64,000 nt of DNA from Rheinheimera salexigens (GCF_001752395.1 NZ_MKEK01000001.1:247466-311465), one strand, 5' to 3'. Positions 18,357-28,216 are shown, counted from the stretch's first letter. Program-made: numbers and translations. Notes: generated by a model from the letters alone, not told the origin.

Positions 18357-20333
18357 TTAATTACGTTTTGTATCTATTTTAGCTACTGACGGCTTTCGCA
18401 CATAAGGTTTTCTTTTACCACTACTGGCTTTCTTCTTTGACCAGCCTTGGTTAGTTCCTTGCGGTAATTTCATGGTTTTAATCGTATTAGCGTCAGCAAT
18501 TAGCTGCTGTAGCTCATCACATAAGGGCTGCATAAAGGCTTGATAACTGCTTTGTTTTTGGCTGATATTATTTAAGCTGGCTTCCCACAGTGCAGTCATA
18601 TCGGGCAGTGTCGCTTTAAGAGGTAGGGCATTAATCAGTGCCGTACCGGTTTCAGTAGCAAGGATGAGTTTTCCTTGGCGCTGAATAAACTGGCGTTTAA
18701 ATAACAACTCAATAATACTGGCGCGAGTAGCTTCAGTGCCTAAGCCGTCAGTGTCGCGTAATATTTTCCGAATGTCTTTATCTTGCACATAGCGGCTAAT
18801 GCCGGTCATAGCCGCTAATAAGCTGGCATCGGTAAAATGTTGAGCGGGCTGGGTATTTTTTTCTAATACTGTTGCATCAATGCACTTTAAGGCTTGGCCT
18901 AACGTTAGCTTTGGTAGTTGACTAATTTGGTGCTCGTCACTGTTTGCCTGCTTGATCTCATTAGTTGCAGCTTGGCGAAATAGCTGCTTCCAACCTGCGG
19001 CTTGCTCTACTTTAGCCGTGGCGCGAAATATACCGGTTAATATTGTTACTTCAACACGGGTTTCAGCATAGCAATAAGCTGGATAAAACTGGGCTAAATA
19101 TTGCACTGCTATTAATAAATATAAGCGTTGTTCTGTCAAGCTAAGCTTGGTTAATATTTGCCGTTTCGCAGTGGGGATAATCGCGTGATGGGCAGACACT
19201 TTACTGTCATTCCAGGCTTTACTACGCAGGCTAGTATTGGCATTGGCAACCGATTCGGTTAAGTCTTGGCTATTGGCTGCAATGCTTTGACACAAAGCGG
19301 CAGCATCATTAAATTGTGCTTGCGGTAAATAACGGCAATCTGAACGCGGATAGGTAATCAGTTTATGTCGTTCATATAATTGTTGGCAGGCATCCAAGGT
19401 TTGCTGGGCACTGATACCATAACGTTTGGCGGCATCAATTTGCAACGCAGATAAGTTATAGGGCAGTGGCGGAGCAAGCTTTTTATCTTTTTGTTCCAGC
19501 TTGCTAACGATAGCGGCTTGGTTAACAATTTTATTCTTAACCTGTTCTGCTAACGCTTTTACTAGCACTCTGCCCTCCTCATCTTGGTAAGGTAAGCAAG
19601 CCTCGCTTGGCTGCCATAGGGCAGTAAATTGTTCATTAGCCTGAGTGCTAAGGCTAGCAAGTACCTGATAAAACGGTTTACTGATAAAGTTCGCAATTTC
19701 TTCGTCACGCCGAACCACTAAACCCAATAAGGGCGTTTGTACTCTACCGACTGATAATACTCCGTTATAACCTGATTTTTGCCCCTGCAAGGTATAAGCT
19801 CGAGTCATATTTAAGCCGTATAACCAATCAGCACGGCTGCGGGCTAAGGCCGAGGTTGATAGTGGCACAAAGTCTTTATTGGCTTTTAACTGCGATAATG
19901 ACTTTTTAACCGCATCCGGATTTAAGTCGTTAATTAGCAAGCGTTGAGCTGTCTCTAACTTAGCGCCTTTAACGCCACAGTAGGCCAACATTTGATCAAC
20001 TAAAAGCTGACCTTCGCGGTCAGGATCGCCGGCATGAATGATTTTATCGGCTTGTTTTATCAGTTTTTTTAATATCTGAAACTGTTTTGCAGCAGATGAT
20101 TTAACTTTAAGTTGCCAGTCTGTCGGAATAATAGGCAAATGTGCAGCCTGCCAGCGTTTATAATCGGGGTTATATTGTTCAGGAGCGGCTTGCTCTAATA
20201 AATGGCCAATACACCAACTAACAACATCGCCATTAGCAAGTCGGATAAAACCGTTATCTTTATGTTGAGGTTTAGGCAGCACTGCTGCAATAGCTTTACC
20301 TAAACTGGGTTTTTCTGCAATATATAAGATCAT
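18357..20333 (-). CDS. topB: DNA topoisomerase III
   Basis: Type IA topoisomerase that decatenates and resolves DNA through a 5'-phosphotyrosyl intermediate. The TOPRIM domain starts at residue 1 (ILYIAEKPS) with the metal motif DPDREGQ at 103-109. The catalytic tyrosine is Y328 in ITYPRSDCRYL, the same number as in E. coli. The C-terminus is a basic Lys/Arg tail without zinc fingers. The start is ATG 20333: an upstream TTG would add 19 residues with no homology, while this start gives 658 residues against 653 in E. coli. It is divergent from the KfrA-like gene. Confidence 0.95.
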   Translation of the reverse strand: MILYIAEKPSLGKAIAAVLPKPQHKDNGFIRLANGDVVSWCIGHLLEQAAPEQYNPDYKRWQAAHLPIIPTDWQLKVKSSAAKQFQILKKLIKQADKIIHAGDPDREGQLLVDQMLAYCGVKGAKLETAQRLLINDLNPDAVKKSLSQLKANKDFVPLSTSALARSRADWLYGLNMTRAYTLQGQKSGYNGVLSVGRVQTPLLGLVVRRDEEIANFISKPFYQVLASLSTQANEQFTALWQPSEACLPYQDEEGRVLVKALAEQVKNKIVNQAAIVSKLEQKDKKLAPPLPYNLSALQIDAAKRYGISAQQTLDACQQLYERHKLITYPRSDCRYLPQAQFNDAAALCQSIAANSQDLTESVANANTSLRSKAWNDSKVSAHHAIIPTAKRQILTKLSLTEQRLYLLIAVQYLAQFYPAYCYAETRVEVTILTGIFRATAKVEQAAGWKQLFRQAATNEIKQANSDEHQISQLPKLTLGQALKCIDATVLEKNTQPAQHFTDASLLAAMTGISRYVQDKDIRKILRDTDGLGTEATRASIIELLFKRQFIQRQGKLILATETGTALINALPLKATLPDMTALWEASLNNISQKQSSYQAFMQPLCDELQQLIADANTIKTMKLPQGTNQGWSKKKASSGKRKPYVRKPSVAKIDTKRN

Positions 20334-20492
20334 AGCGCCGCCAACTGTATGTATATACAGCAATGTAGCCTTAATTAGCTCTATTTGCAAAATATTTGTA
20401 ATAAAATTTGGCTTTTAGCTAAAAGCGCATAGAATAATAAAACGTAGTTATTTTTGATGTTAATTCAAAGTTGTCAGGCGGATACTTAAATT

Positions 20493-22439
20493 ATGGCGCA
20501 ATATAATGATATTAAGAAAATCTGTGATGATCTGCAAAAGACAGGTCAGCCAGTCTCACTAGATTATTTATTGACTCAAATCACCGGCGCGCAAGCCAGT
20601 GTGGTGGTACATTATCAAAAGTGGCGCAACGAACAAGCTCATAAAGCCCCTGAAACAGCTGATACTGCTTTTAGCTCAGACTTTATTACTGCCTTTCAAC
20701 AAGAAGCTGCCCAATTTGCTAAACAGCACACCGACCGTTTAAATTTACAATTAGAACAAGCTATTCAAGCTGAAGTTAATGCCGCAGAACAAAATCAGCA
20801 GTTACAAAATGAATTATTTGATATTCAGCAGCGCAAAGAACAATTAGAGGCCAGCGTAACTGAACAGCAGCAAAAGCTAGCCACCCAAACCGAAAAATAT
20901 GCTGCTTTATCTGAGCAGCGTGATCAGGCTAATGAGAAAATAAAGCAGTTAACAGAGCAAGCTGCTACCGCAGAGCAAGCATTAGCCTCCGAGCAACAAC
21001 AGCTACTGCAAATACAACAACAACTGGCTGACGCGACAGCAATACAGCAGCAACTTACCGATAATATTAGTCAGCTTACGTCTGCATCAGCTGAGCAACA
21101 AGAGCAAGCCGAGCAACAACAACAAAAGCAAGCCGGTATTATTGCTGAGCTACAAAGCAGCTTAGAAGCACAAGAAGAATTAATTACTGAAGCGCAACAA
21201 CAAGCTGAGCAAAGCCAGCAGCAATTAACAGCGCAGCAACGAGATAGCCATGAAGTACAGCAGCAACTTAAGCATGCATTACAGCATAGCGAGCAGCAAC
21301 AGCTAGATTTACAAAGTAAACTTGCTCATTCTGAACAAGAATTAGAGCAAGCAGAGCTAGCGTTAAAAACGGCTGAAGATGGCAAAGCCGATATTGAGAA
21401 GTTACAACAACAAGCTAAAGACAACGCGGTTAAATTACAGCAACAAGATAATGAAATAATCGAACTCAATGGCATGTTAACTGAGTTTGAAAGTCGCTTA
21501 CAAATTGCCACTAAAACCGAAACTCAAGCGCTAGCTCAAAGCCGTCGCTTACAGCAGCAGTTAGAACAGTTACAGCAAGGTGGTGCGGGTTCAAGCGCTA
21601 CAGATACGGATAATGAGCTAGTAGAAAAATACCAACAACTGCAGGCGCATTTTCAACAGCTGCAGGATAATTTAGCCGCACAAGAACAAGAAAAATCACA
21701 ACTGGTTGCCCAGCATGAACAAGTAATAGCCCAACTTTCTGCAAGAGAATCTGCGAACAGTACGTCAAACGACAACAACGAGCAGTTAAGTGCATTACAA
21801 CAAGAGTTAAGCCAAGCACAAAGTGCATTAAAAGAATTTGAAGCAGATAAAATTGCCTTAGAGGCTGAGCACGATGTCGCCTTAGCTAAGATAGAGGCCA
21901 GTAGTTCGCAAGACCACGCGTCGACTGCTGACATTGAAAAAGCTCAGCAACAAATTAATCATTATGTAAACCAAATTTCGACTTTAAATGCTGAACATGA
22001 TGATGCAAAAAAAGAAACTAAAGAACTACGAGCGACCATTGCTACATTACAGCAGCAATTAGACAAGTTAGTTCAAGCACAACAAGCACCAGATAATGGT
22101 CCTGCCGATATGCAGGAAATGCTAAATCAGCTTAAAGCCAGTAATGCGATGTTAAAACAGCAAAATGAAATGACGGCTAACCATCAAGTTGAACAGCGGG
22201 AAACTATTCGTCAATTGCGCGAAGAATTACAACAGCATCGTGATAAAACCCAAGATATGCAATTAGATCATGATCGCATGTTAAAGCAAAAAACTCAGTT
22301 AGAGCAGCAAGTAGGCTTTGTTAAAGATAATGCTGCCGCGACTATTGAGCGGTTAACTCGTTATCGTGAGCAAGCCCAAGAGAAAATTGAAAAACTAGAG
22401 AAAAAACTTAGCGAAAGCAAAGTGTCCGATCCGCTTTAA
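20493..22439 (+). CDS. KfrA-like DNA-binding long coiled-coil protein
   Basis: Residues 1-60 match the KfrA N-terminal DNA-binding domain (helix-rich, with QPVSLDYLLTQITGAQASVVVHY-type sequence). The remaining nearly 590 residues are one Gln/Glu/Ala-rich alpha-helical coiled coil. In plasmid RK2, KfrA is an autoregulated DNA-binding filament-like accessory of partition; here the gene is chromosomal, beside topB, with no plasmid genes around. A nucleoid- or chromosome-associated scaffold role is inference. CAA/CAG repeats make the DNA locally repetitive. Full length without breaks. Confidence 0.8.
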   Translation: MAQYNDIKKICDDLQKTGQPVSLDYLLTQITGAQASVVVHYQKWRNEQAHKAPETADTAFSSDFITAFQQEAAQFAKQHTDRLNLQLEQAIQAEVNAAEQNQQLQNELFDIQQRKEQLEASVTEQQQKLATQTEKYAALSEQRDQANEKIKQLTEQAATAEQALASEQQQLLQIQQQLADATAIQQQLTDNISQLTSASAEQQEQAEQQQQKQAGIIAELQSSLEAQEELITEAQQQAEQSQQQLTAQQRDSHEVQQQLKHALQHSEQQQLDLQSKLAHSEQELEQAELALKTAEDGKADIEKLQQQAKDNAVKLQQQDNEIIELNGMLTEFESRLQIATKTETQALAQSRRLQQQLEQLQQGGAGSSATDTDNELVEKYQQLQAHFQQLQDNLAAQEQEKSQLVAQHEQVIAQLSARESANSTSNDNNEQLSALQQELSQAQSALKEFEADKIALEAEHDVALAKIEASSSQDHASTADIEKAQQQINHYVNQISTLNAEHDDAKKETKELRATIATLQQQLDKLVQAQQAPDNGPADMQEMLNQLKASNAMLKQQNEMTANHQVEQRETIRQLREELQQHRDKTQDMQLDHDRMLKQKTQLEQQVGFVKDNAAATIERLTRYREQAQEKIEKLEKKLSESKVSDPL

Positions 22440-22553
22440 ACATTAAGGTTTACGGCAGAGAAACTAAGCTGCTACGACCTTTTGTGCATAACCTGATTAA
22501 GTAATAACTGTTATCATATTAACTAAGCAGTATTTCTTAATCAGGAGCCACGA

Positions 22554-23759
22554 ATGCCCGCCATGTTACGTTCAACTTTCTACATAATGTTAGGAGGTTC
22601 GGTTGTCTTAGCGCTTGCGCTGGGTATTCGGCATGGTTTTGGCTTATTTTTAGCGCCAATGAGTGATGACTTTGGCTGGGGCCGGCAAACTTTCGCCTTA
22701 GCTATTGCCTTACAAAACTTAATTTGGGGTTTAACTCAACCACTTACCGGCGCTTTAGCCGATCGCATAGGTGCCCATAAGGTGGTTATTGCGGGTGGTT
22801 TATTTTATGCCGCAGGTTTAATTACCATGGGCATGTCTAATTCAGGCTTAAGCCTAGGTTTAAGTGCTGGGGTGCTAATTGGTTTAGCGTTATCGTCTAC
22901 TTCTTTTACTATTATTTTAGGCGCTATCGGCCGTGCTGTCCCCGCTGAAAAGCGCAGTATGGCCATGGGTATTGCCAGTGCCGCCGGTTCTTTTGGTCAA
23001 TTTATCATGTTACCGGCGACGTTAGTGTTAATTACCCAACTGGGCTGGTCTGCTGCATTGTATGCGTTAGGCTTTATGGTGTTATTAATTATGCCGTTAG
23101 CCTTAATGTTAAAGACGTCAGGCTCCACTCACGATAACGAACCGGCACAAAGTATTGAGCAAGCGTTAAAACAAGCTTTGGCTCATAAAGGTTTTTGGCT
23201 GTTGTCGCTAGGTTTCTTTGTTTGCGGCTTTCAAGTTGTGTTTATCGGTACGCATATTCCCTCTTATTTACTGGATAACCAATTAGCTCCACAAGTAGGC
23301 ACTACGGTGCTGGCGCTAATAGGCTTATTCAATATCTTTGGCACTTATGCTGCGGGTTGGTTGGGCGGGCGTGTTTCTAAACCTATATTATTAAGTGTGC
23401 TATATGCGGCTCGTGCAATCGTTATTTTAGCGTTTATTATGTTACCGCTAACAGATTGGAGCGCCTATGCTTTTGGTATGGCGATGGGCTTTTTATGGTT
23501 ATCTACCGTGCCGTTAACCAACGGTATTGTGGCCAGTGTATTTGGCGTCCGCTATTTATCTATGCTCGGCGGTATAGTGTTTTTGTTTCACCAAATAGGC
23601 GCTTTTTTAGGCGGCTGGTTTGGTGGCTATGTTTACGATTCTACCGGCAATTACGATTTGGTGTGGCAAATATCTATTGGCTTAAGTGTAATAGCGGCGC
23701 TACTTAACTTACCGATTAAAGAGCGCAGGGTGCAATTAACGCCGGCGTTAAATCAATAA
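22554..23759 (+). CDS. Major facilitator superfamily transporter
   Basis: A 12-helix carrier of 401 residues, resembling the monocarboxylate/oxalate-formate branch (GIRHGFGLFLAPMSDDFGWGR at the first helix and loop, LADRIGAHKVV as the loop 2-3 signature). The substrate cannot be read from sequence. AGGAG lies 6 bases before the ATG at 22554. A 43-codon gene follows 27 bases downstream and is likely co-transcribed. Confidence 0.88.
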   Translation: MPAMLRSTFYIMLGGSVVLALALGIRHGFGLFLAPMSDDFGWGRQTFALAIALQNLIWGLTQPLTGALADRIGAHKVVIAGGLFYAAGLITMGMSNSGLSLGLSAGVLIGLALSSTSFTIILGAIGRAVPAEKRSMAMGIASAAGSFGQFIMLPATLVLITQLGWSAALYALGFMVLLIMPLALMLKTSGSTHDNEPAQSIEQALKQALAHKGFWLLSLGFFVCGFQVVFIGTHIPSYLLDNQLAPQVGTTVLALIGLFNIFGTYAAGWLGGRVSKPILLSVLYAARAIVILAFIMLPLTDWSAYAFGMAMGFLWLSTVPLTNGIVASVFGVRYLSMLGGIVFLFHQIGAFLGGWFGGYVYDSTGNYDLVWQISIGLSVIAALLNLPIKERRVQLTPALNQ

Positions 23760-23786
23760 AAAAGTTAAGTTAATACAGAGGCAAAC

Positions 23787-23918
23787 ATGAAAAAACGCTG
23801 GCGCTTTATTCTCTGGTTAGCACTAAGCACGGTACTGGGTTTAGTGTTAATGGCTGCATGGTGGGGTTGGCAACGCGGTGGTTTGCAGCTATTACAACCC
23901 GGTGTTGCTTGGTGTTAG
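23787..23918 (+). CDS. 43-residue single-span membrane peptide
   Basis: A short gene. ATG at 23787 is preceded by AGAGG at 6-base spacing, and it stops with TAG at 23916-23918. The product starts with basic residues (MKKRWRF), has one hydrophobic helix about residues 7-27, and ends with a Trp/Gly-rich segment and a terminal Cys. It follows the MFS gene by 27 bases in the same direction, so it may be a small partner of that carrier. No family recognised; translation is inferred from the ribosome site and composition. Confidence 0.5.
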   Translation: MKKRWRFILWLALSTVLGLVLMAAWWGWQRGGLQLLQPGVAWC

Positions 23919-23949
23919 ACACTAGCAACTATAACTTAAGGCTGTGTTT

Positions 23950-26109
23950 TTACTTGGCAGCTTTAAGTAACAACCGATAAATATCTCCTTGTAGTTCACT
24001 ATGGCGCACATAAACCGTTTGGTTTTGGCGTACGCTAAAATGGCGGACAAAGCGGCTGGGTTCAGATAAGTGTAATGCACTTTCGCCTGACGCTAGATCC
24101 AGCCGATAAATACCCTTAGTTGGCACGTAGTAATATAACTGGACCTGATCAATCTGCCAGTTTAGCCAATTTATCTTGTCAAAAAAGGAGAGTAATAACT
24201 GTTCGCTGCCAGAAGATAACTTCTCGTTACCAGAAGATAACTCTTTAACCCACAAACCATCCTGATGATATTTACTGAAATATAACCGATTTTGCCAAAT
24301 ACGGCCGCTGTAGCCGCCTTGTTGTGTTAGCCTTTGCTCGCTGTTGTTAGTCAAATCATATAACCATAACTGCCAGTCGCCATCACGCTGGCTGCTATAT
24401 ACTAGCTTAGTATCATCCATGGCCCAGTTTGCTATCGCAACTTGCTTATCAGCATTTAGCAGTGTCATTAGCTTACCACTGTCGATATTAACGCTATAAA
24501 CGGCGCCGTCTTTACTAAACAATAACTGCTTATCATCATCTGACCACTCTAGCCGAATAAAGCTGGGTTGACCCGGTAGCTCGCTTAATAAGCGTTCAGT
24601 GCCATCAACTTGCTGTAACCACAATTGCAGATGGCCTTGTCGATCGCTAAGAAAAGCCAGTTGTGTAGCATCATGTGATAGCCGCGGCATGGTATCTAAC
24701 CGTGAACTGTTAATCCGTACTAATGCATCTCCCGCTTTATTAGCCTGCCAAATATCGGCGCTAAGTTCTGTGCTACTGAAATACACATTGTCGCCAGTGA
24801 CAACAAATGAATTAATGGCATCAGCTGCGTGATACAGCGGCGTCAGCTCAGCACTCGCCAAGTGGTATTGATACAAGGTTGAGCCGGCGCTAAGTAATAG
24901 CACCCTATCCTCGTTTACAGTTGTAGTGTTGTACCAAGCCAATGCGGTGGCACGAATGGCTATAGTTTGAGAAAAAGTGATTTGACCGTTACTGTCCAGC
25001 AGCAGTAATTCGCTAGTATCAGCCGTTATATAGCGCACAATAGCTAGCGGCTGTTGGCCTGATGTTGCTAAAGCAATATCACCTTGGCCAGAATAGTCAG
25101 CAGCTAACAGTGTTAGTTGGCGTACAGCGCCGCTGGCAATACTCAGCTGATAGAGCTGGTAGGGATGGGTTTTATCAGCTCTTTGTCGAAAATATAAGGT
25201 GTTGCCATCGCTGTGCCAGCTGATTAGCGGCGCGTTATCTGGCGGGCACTGGTGTAATATTCTATTAGCAGTGGTTTCGCCCAGCGTTTGCAACACAATT
25301 TGGCAATGCTCGATGTTAGGCTCAGTGCTAGAACCCGAGCTATAGCGTACATAAGCAAATTGGCGGCCATCCGGGCTTAATGCAGCATTTTGGCTGTCTT
25401 CATTATCCGGTGTCAGGGCAAGGTGTTTGTTATCCGCTAGAGTATTTAGCCAGATCTGATGATTACCATTATTAGCCTGGCGCTGATACAACAGCGCTGT
25501 ACCTTTTGCATTACTGCTTAGCTGGCTTTCGCGACCATTAAAGCTAGTGTGGGGCACTTTATTAGCGGCACTGAGTAGCTGAAGTGGTGTATTGGTATAA
25601 AACCAAAACCGTACAACAAATAGCCCGCAAATAATTAACGCCAGTAGCAAAAATAACCACTGTAACCGATTGCGACTTTTACCAGAACGCACAGATGCCG
25701 GCTTTTGTTGAGCGCCCTGATGGAGAGTAGACTGAGCAGAATTCTGAGTCTGATCTGGGCTGATTAAGCTTACTACTTTCACATTCGACAACAGTTGATA
25801 ACCTAGCTTGGGCAGAGTCGCAATATAATCTGTTGTTGGATCTAAACTGGCAAAAGCTTTGCGTAGCATCGACACCGCACGGTTAATCGCGCCATCACTG
25901 ACTATACGACCTTGCCACACCGTTTGAATTAATTGCTCGCGGCTAAGGGGCAGTTCTGGGCTGGCCAGTAAACTGAGTAACAGCTGATGCTGTCTTGGTT
26001 CAAGGTACAGTTGATTATCACCACGGCTTAGCTGCCGAGTGCGACTGTCAAAAGTAACTTCACCTAATTGCCACTGTACAGCGGGCTCAGAGGGCACAGT
26101 TTTATTCAT
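23950..26109 (-). CDS. CadC-type membrane-anchored winged-helix regulator with TolB-like propeller
   Basis: One-component regulator. Residues 13-107 form an OmpR/CadC winged helix (FDSRTRQLSR, LEPRQHQLLLSLL, GAINRAVSMLRKAF, YIATLPKLGYQLL). A linker and a transmembrane helix at 151-171 follow. The periplasmic remainder (about 190-719) is made of repeated SxDGxxxxY/F-type blades (ALSPDGRQFAYVRY, LSHDATQLAFLSDR, WSDDDKQLLFSKDG) of the PD40/TolB propeller family. It should sense an envelope signal and bind DNA from the membrane. It is divergent, with 129 bases between, from the esterase lipoprotein, its likely target. Confidence 0.87.
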   Translation of the reverse strand: MNKTVPSEPAVQWQLGEVTFDSRTRQLSRGDNQLYLEPRQHQLLLSLLASPELPLSREQLIQTVWQGRIVSDGAINRAVSMLRKAFASLDPTTDYIATLPKLGYQLLSNVKVVSLISPDQTQNSAQSTLHQGAQQKPASVRSGKSRNRLQWLFLLLALIICGLFVVRFWFYTNTPLQLLSAANKVPHTSFNGRESQLSSNAKGTALLYQRQANNGNHQIWLNTLADNKHLALTPDNEDSQNAALSPDGRQFAYVRYSSGSSTEPNIEHCQIVLQTLGETTANRILHQCPPDNAPLISWHSDGNTLYFRQRADKTHPYQLYQLSIASGAVRQLTLLAADYSGQGDIALATSGQQPLAIVRYITADTSELLLLDSNGQITFSQTIAIRATALAWYNTTTVNEDRVLLLSAGSTLYQYHLASAELTPLYHAADAINSFVVTGDNVYFSSTELSADIWQANKAGDALVRINSSRLDTMPRLSHDATQLAFLSDRQGHLQLWLQQVDGTERLLSELPGQPSFIRLEWSDDDKQLLFSKDGAVYSVNIDSGKLMTLLNADKQVAIANWAMDDTKLVYSSQRDGDWQLWLYDLTNNSEQRLTQQGGYSGRIWQNRLYFSKYHQDGLWVKELSSGNEKLSSGSEQLLLSFFDKINWLNWQIDQVQLYYYVPTKGIYRLDLASGESALHLSEPSRFVRHFSVRQNQTVYVRHSELQGDIYRLLLKAAK

Positions 26110-26238
26110 TTTCTTCCCGGTAAGCTTTTCATCATATTTTATGGCTTATGCATCATATAAACATCACGGTTACAACCACGACATGGCCATATTATTTTCC
26201 TAAGCTGTTGCCTGAACTAATGTTAACAGGAATTTAAT

Positions 26239-28065
26239 ATGAAACTACAGCCAATATTAAAATCAATACTAGTGATAATAATAACGTTGTTACTTAGCCT
26301 TGTTTTGTCATCTTGTGGCAGTGACAGCAATAATGTAGATAGTGACAAAGCTGACACCACAGGATTAATAAAGTTGGCGCAACGTAGTTATCTGCTAAAA
26401 CTACCGGCTGGTTATCAGGCTGATAAAAGCTATAAATTATTGCTGGTGTTTCATGGTTCAGGTGGCAACGCCATGAGTATGCACAGTACGGCTAAATTTG
26501 AGCAATACACTGATGACTACATTGTCGCTTATCCTAACTCTAAAGAAGTGGAGTGGAACGAAGGTTGTGGCTGTAATATTGCGCATCGCAAAAAGGTTGA
26601 CGATTTAGGCTTTGTTGATGCGGTAATTGCCGATATTAAACAGCGTCATCAGGTTTTAGACAGTGAAATATATGCTGCGGGCTTTTCTCAAGGTGGATTA
26701 TTTACCCAAAATTTAGCATGTAACCGCAGCAAAGTGTTTAAGGCCGTTGCGGTGGTGGCCAGCCCAATGTCAGAGCAATTAGCGGCTAGCTGTGCACCAG
26801 AAGAAGCTTTGTCGGTGATGATGGTGCATGGCTCGCATGATCCGGTTCTACCTTATAACGGCTTAGCCGATAGTAATTTTGGATTAATCAGCTCACCAAA
26901 AGCGATTCAATTACATGCTAATAAGCATAACGCTTTGCCGTACCCGTTAATTAAACCTTTACCTGAACTCGGTGCGGGCAGTATTAATTACAGCAATGGT
27001 AAACAAAAATTTAATTTATACAGTGCGATATATGGTGGCCATAGCTGGCGCTTTAATCAGTTTGATACCTCTGCCCAAATAATCCGTTTCTTTGCTGAGC
27101 TGGAGCAGCCTGAATTACCAAAGCATTCGCAACTAGTAACCACTGAGCAAGGGCAGTTTCATGTTCGCGCTATGGGATTAGATAACCCTGGGCCTGCGGT
27201 AGTGTTGTTGGCGGGGCCTAATTATAATTATCACAGCGACAGCGCTTGGTTTGCGGCGCTGCAGCCTTTATTAGCCCAAAAATATCGGGTTTATAGCATC
27301 GACCGGCTTGGTAATGCGTTTAGCAGTAGTGCTGATAACTTGTCGTACCGTCGTTTTGCTGATGATTTGGCGTTGGTGTTACAGCAGTTAGCTGAAAGCC
27401 AAGTGACCTTGGTCGCTTTCTCTAGCAGCAGTATTAGTGCGCGTTGGTTTTACCAGCAACATCAGCAACAGTTTGATATAAAAGCTATGTTGTATATCGA
27501 TCCGGATATTCCGCTTGCCCATTCGTTAAGCCTTTATCAGGGTTATCCAGCAGACTGGTATCTGGAAAATCTGCCCGAATTACTGCCCTATATCGCTGAG
27601 GGTAATTGGACTGCAAGAACAAAAGATAAGTTGGATCTGGAATACAACGAAGTAAAACAGCTTGCTGCAGCAAACAATGTGGCGTTTGACTTGGGTTATT
27701 TTGAGCAAATTATTCAACGGCGGTTATTGATCCCGCAGCAGCAAGCTAGAGCAACTGAGATTGCCAGTTATATAGCTGACTTGGATGGTTATGCCAGTTT
27801 GCCAATGGTGTCGGCCATACCGGTAAGCGTAATTGATAGTGACTTTGAACAACAGCAGATAGAACAAGCGCAAGAGCAGCCTGAATTGGCAGCAGCGCTA
27901 CAACTATGGCAACAAGAAGGCAGTGCTTGGAGTGCTGAGCAAGCATCGCTGTCAAATGGTCAGTACATTGCACTTAGTAATAGTGATCATCTAGTACCCG
28001 TGCAGCAACCAGAGCAAATTAAACACGCACTAGACTGGCTGTTTAGTCAATTGCAACTGCCCTAG
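26239..28065 (+). CDS. Lipoprotein with two fused alpha/beta-hydrolase domains
   Basis: Signal sequence with lipobox LSSC (Cys26). The first domain (about 45-285) is a PHB-depolymerase/feruloyl-esterase-like hydrolase: FHGSGGNAMSM as oxyanion loop, nucleophile elbow GFSQGG with S150, acid HGSHDPVLPY, and catalytic His in YGGHSW (H268). The second domain (about 295-608) has an alpha/beta-hydrolase pattern, with YSIDRLGNA and a late NSDHLVP histidine. Its elbow, however, reads AFSSS at 393-397 instead of GxSxG, so it may be inactive or altered. Substrate is unknown. It is divergent from the CadC/TolB-type regulator. Confidence 0.82.
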   Translation: MKLQPILKSILVIIITLLLSLVLSSCGSDSNNVDSDKADTTGLIKLAQRSYLLKLPAGYQADKSYKLLLVFHGSGGNAMSMHSTAKFEQYTDDYIVAYPNSKEVEWNEGCGCNIAHRKKVDDLGFVDAVIADIKQRHQVLDSEIYAAGFSQGGLFTQNLACNRSKVFKAVAVVASPMSEQLAASCAPEEALSVMMVHGSHDPVLPYNGLADSNFGLISSPKAIQLHANKHNALPYPLIKPLPELGAGSINYSNGKQKFNLYSAIYGGHSWRFNQFDTSAQIIRFFAELEQPELPKHSQLVTTEQGQFHVRAMGLDNPGPAVVLLAGPNYNYHSDSAWFAALQPLLAQKYRVYSIDRLGNAFSSSADNLSYRRFADDLALVLQQLAESQVTLVAFSSSSISARWFYQQHQQQFDIKAMLYIDPDIPLAHSLSLYQGYPADWYLENLPELLPYIAEGNWTARTKDKLDLEYNEVKQLAAANNVAFDLGYFEQIIQRRLLIPQQQARATEIASYIADLDGYASLPMVSAIPVSVIDSDFEQQQIEQAQEQPELAAALQLWQQEGSAWSAEQASLSNGQYIALSNSDHLVPVQQPEQIKHALDWLFSQLQLP

Positions 28066-28144
28066 TTAAAATCTACTTATTATAAGCGGTAAATTATTTT
28101 AGAGCAGTAAATGGAGTTTGTATTTTAACTGTTTTAATAGTTAA

Positions 28145-28209
28145 CCTGTGTCAGGTATTTAATTAAGGCAATATATACTGACATGCCTAAGAAAAACTCC
28201 TGACACAGG
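28145..28209. repeat. 65-bp element bounded by 11-bp perfect inverted repeats
   Basis: CCTGTGTCAGG at 28145-28155 is exactly complementary to CCTGACACAGG at 28199-28209. A nested AGGCA/TGCCT pair sits inside. It lies between convergent genes. It could act as an unusual terminator hairpin, or be a palindromic dispersed repeat (REP/MITE-like). It lacks a T-run. Confidence 0.6.
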
Positions 28210-28216
28210 GCGTTAA

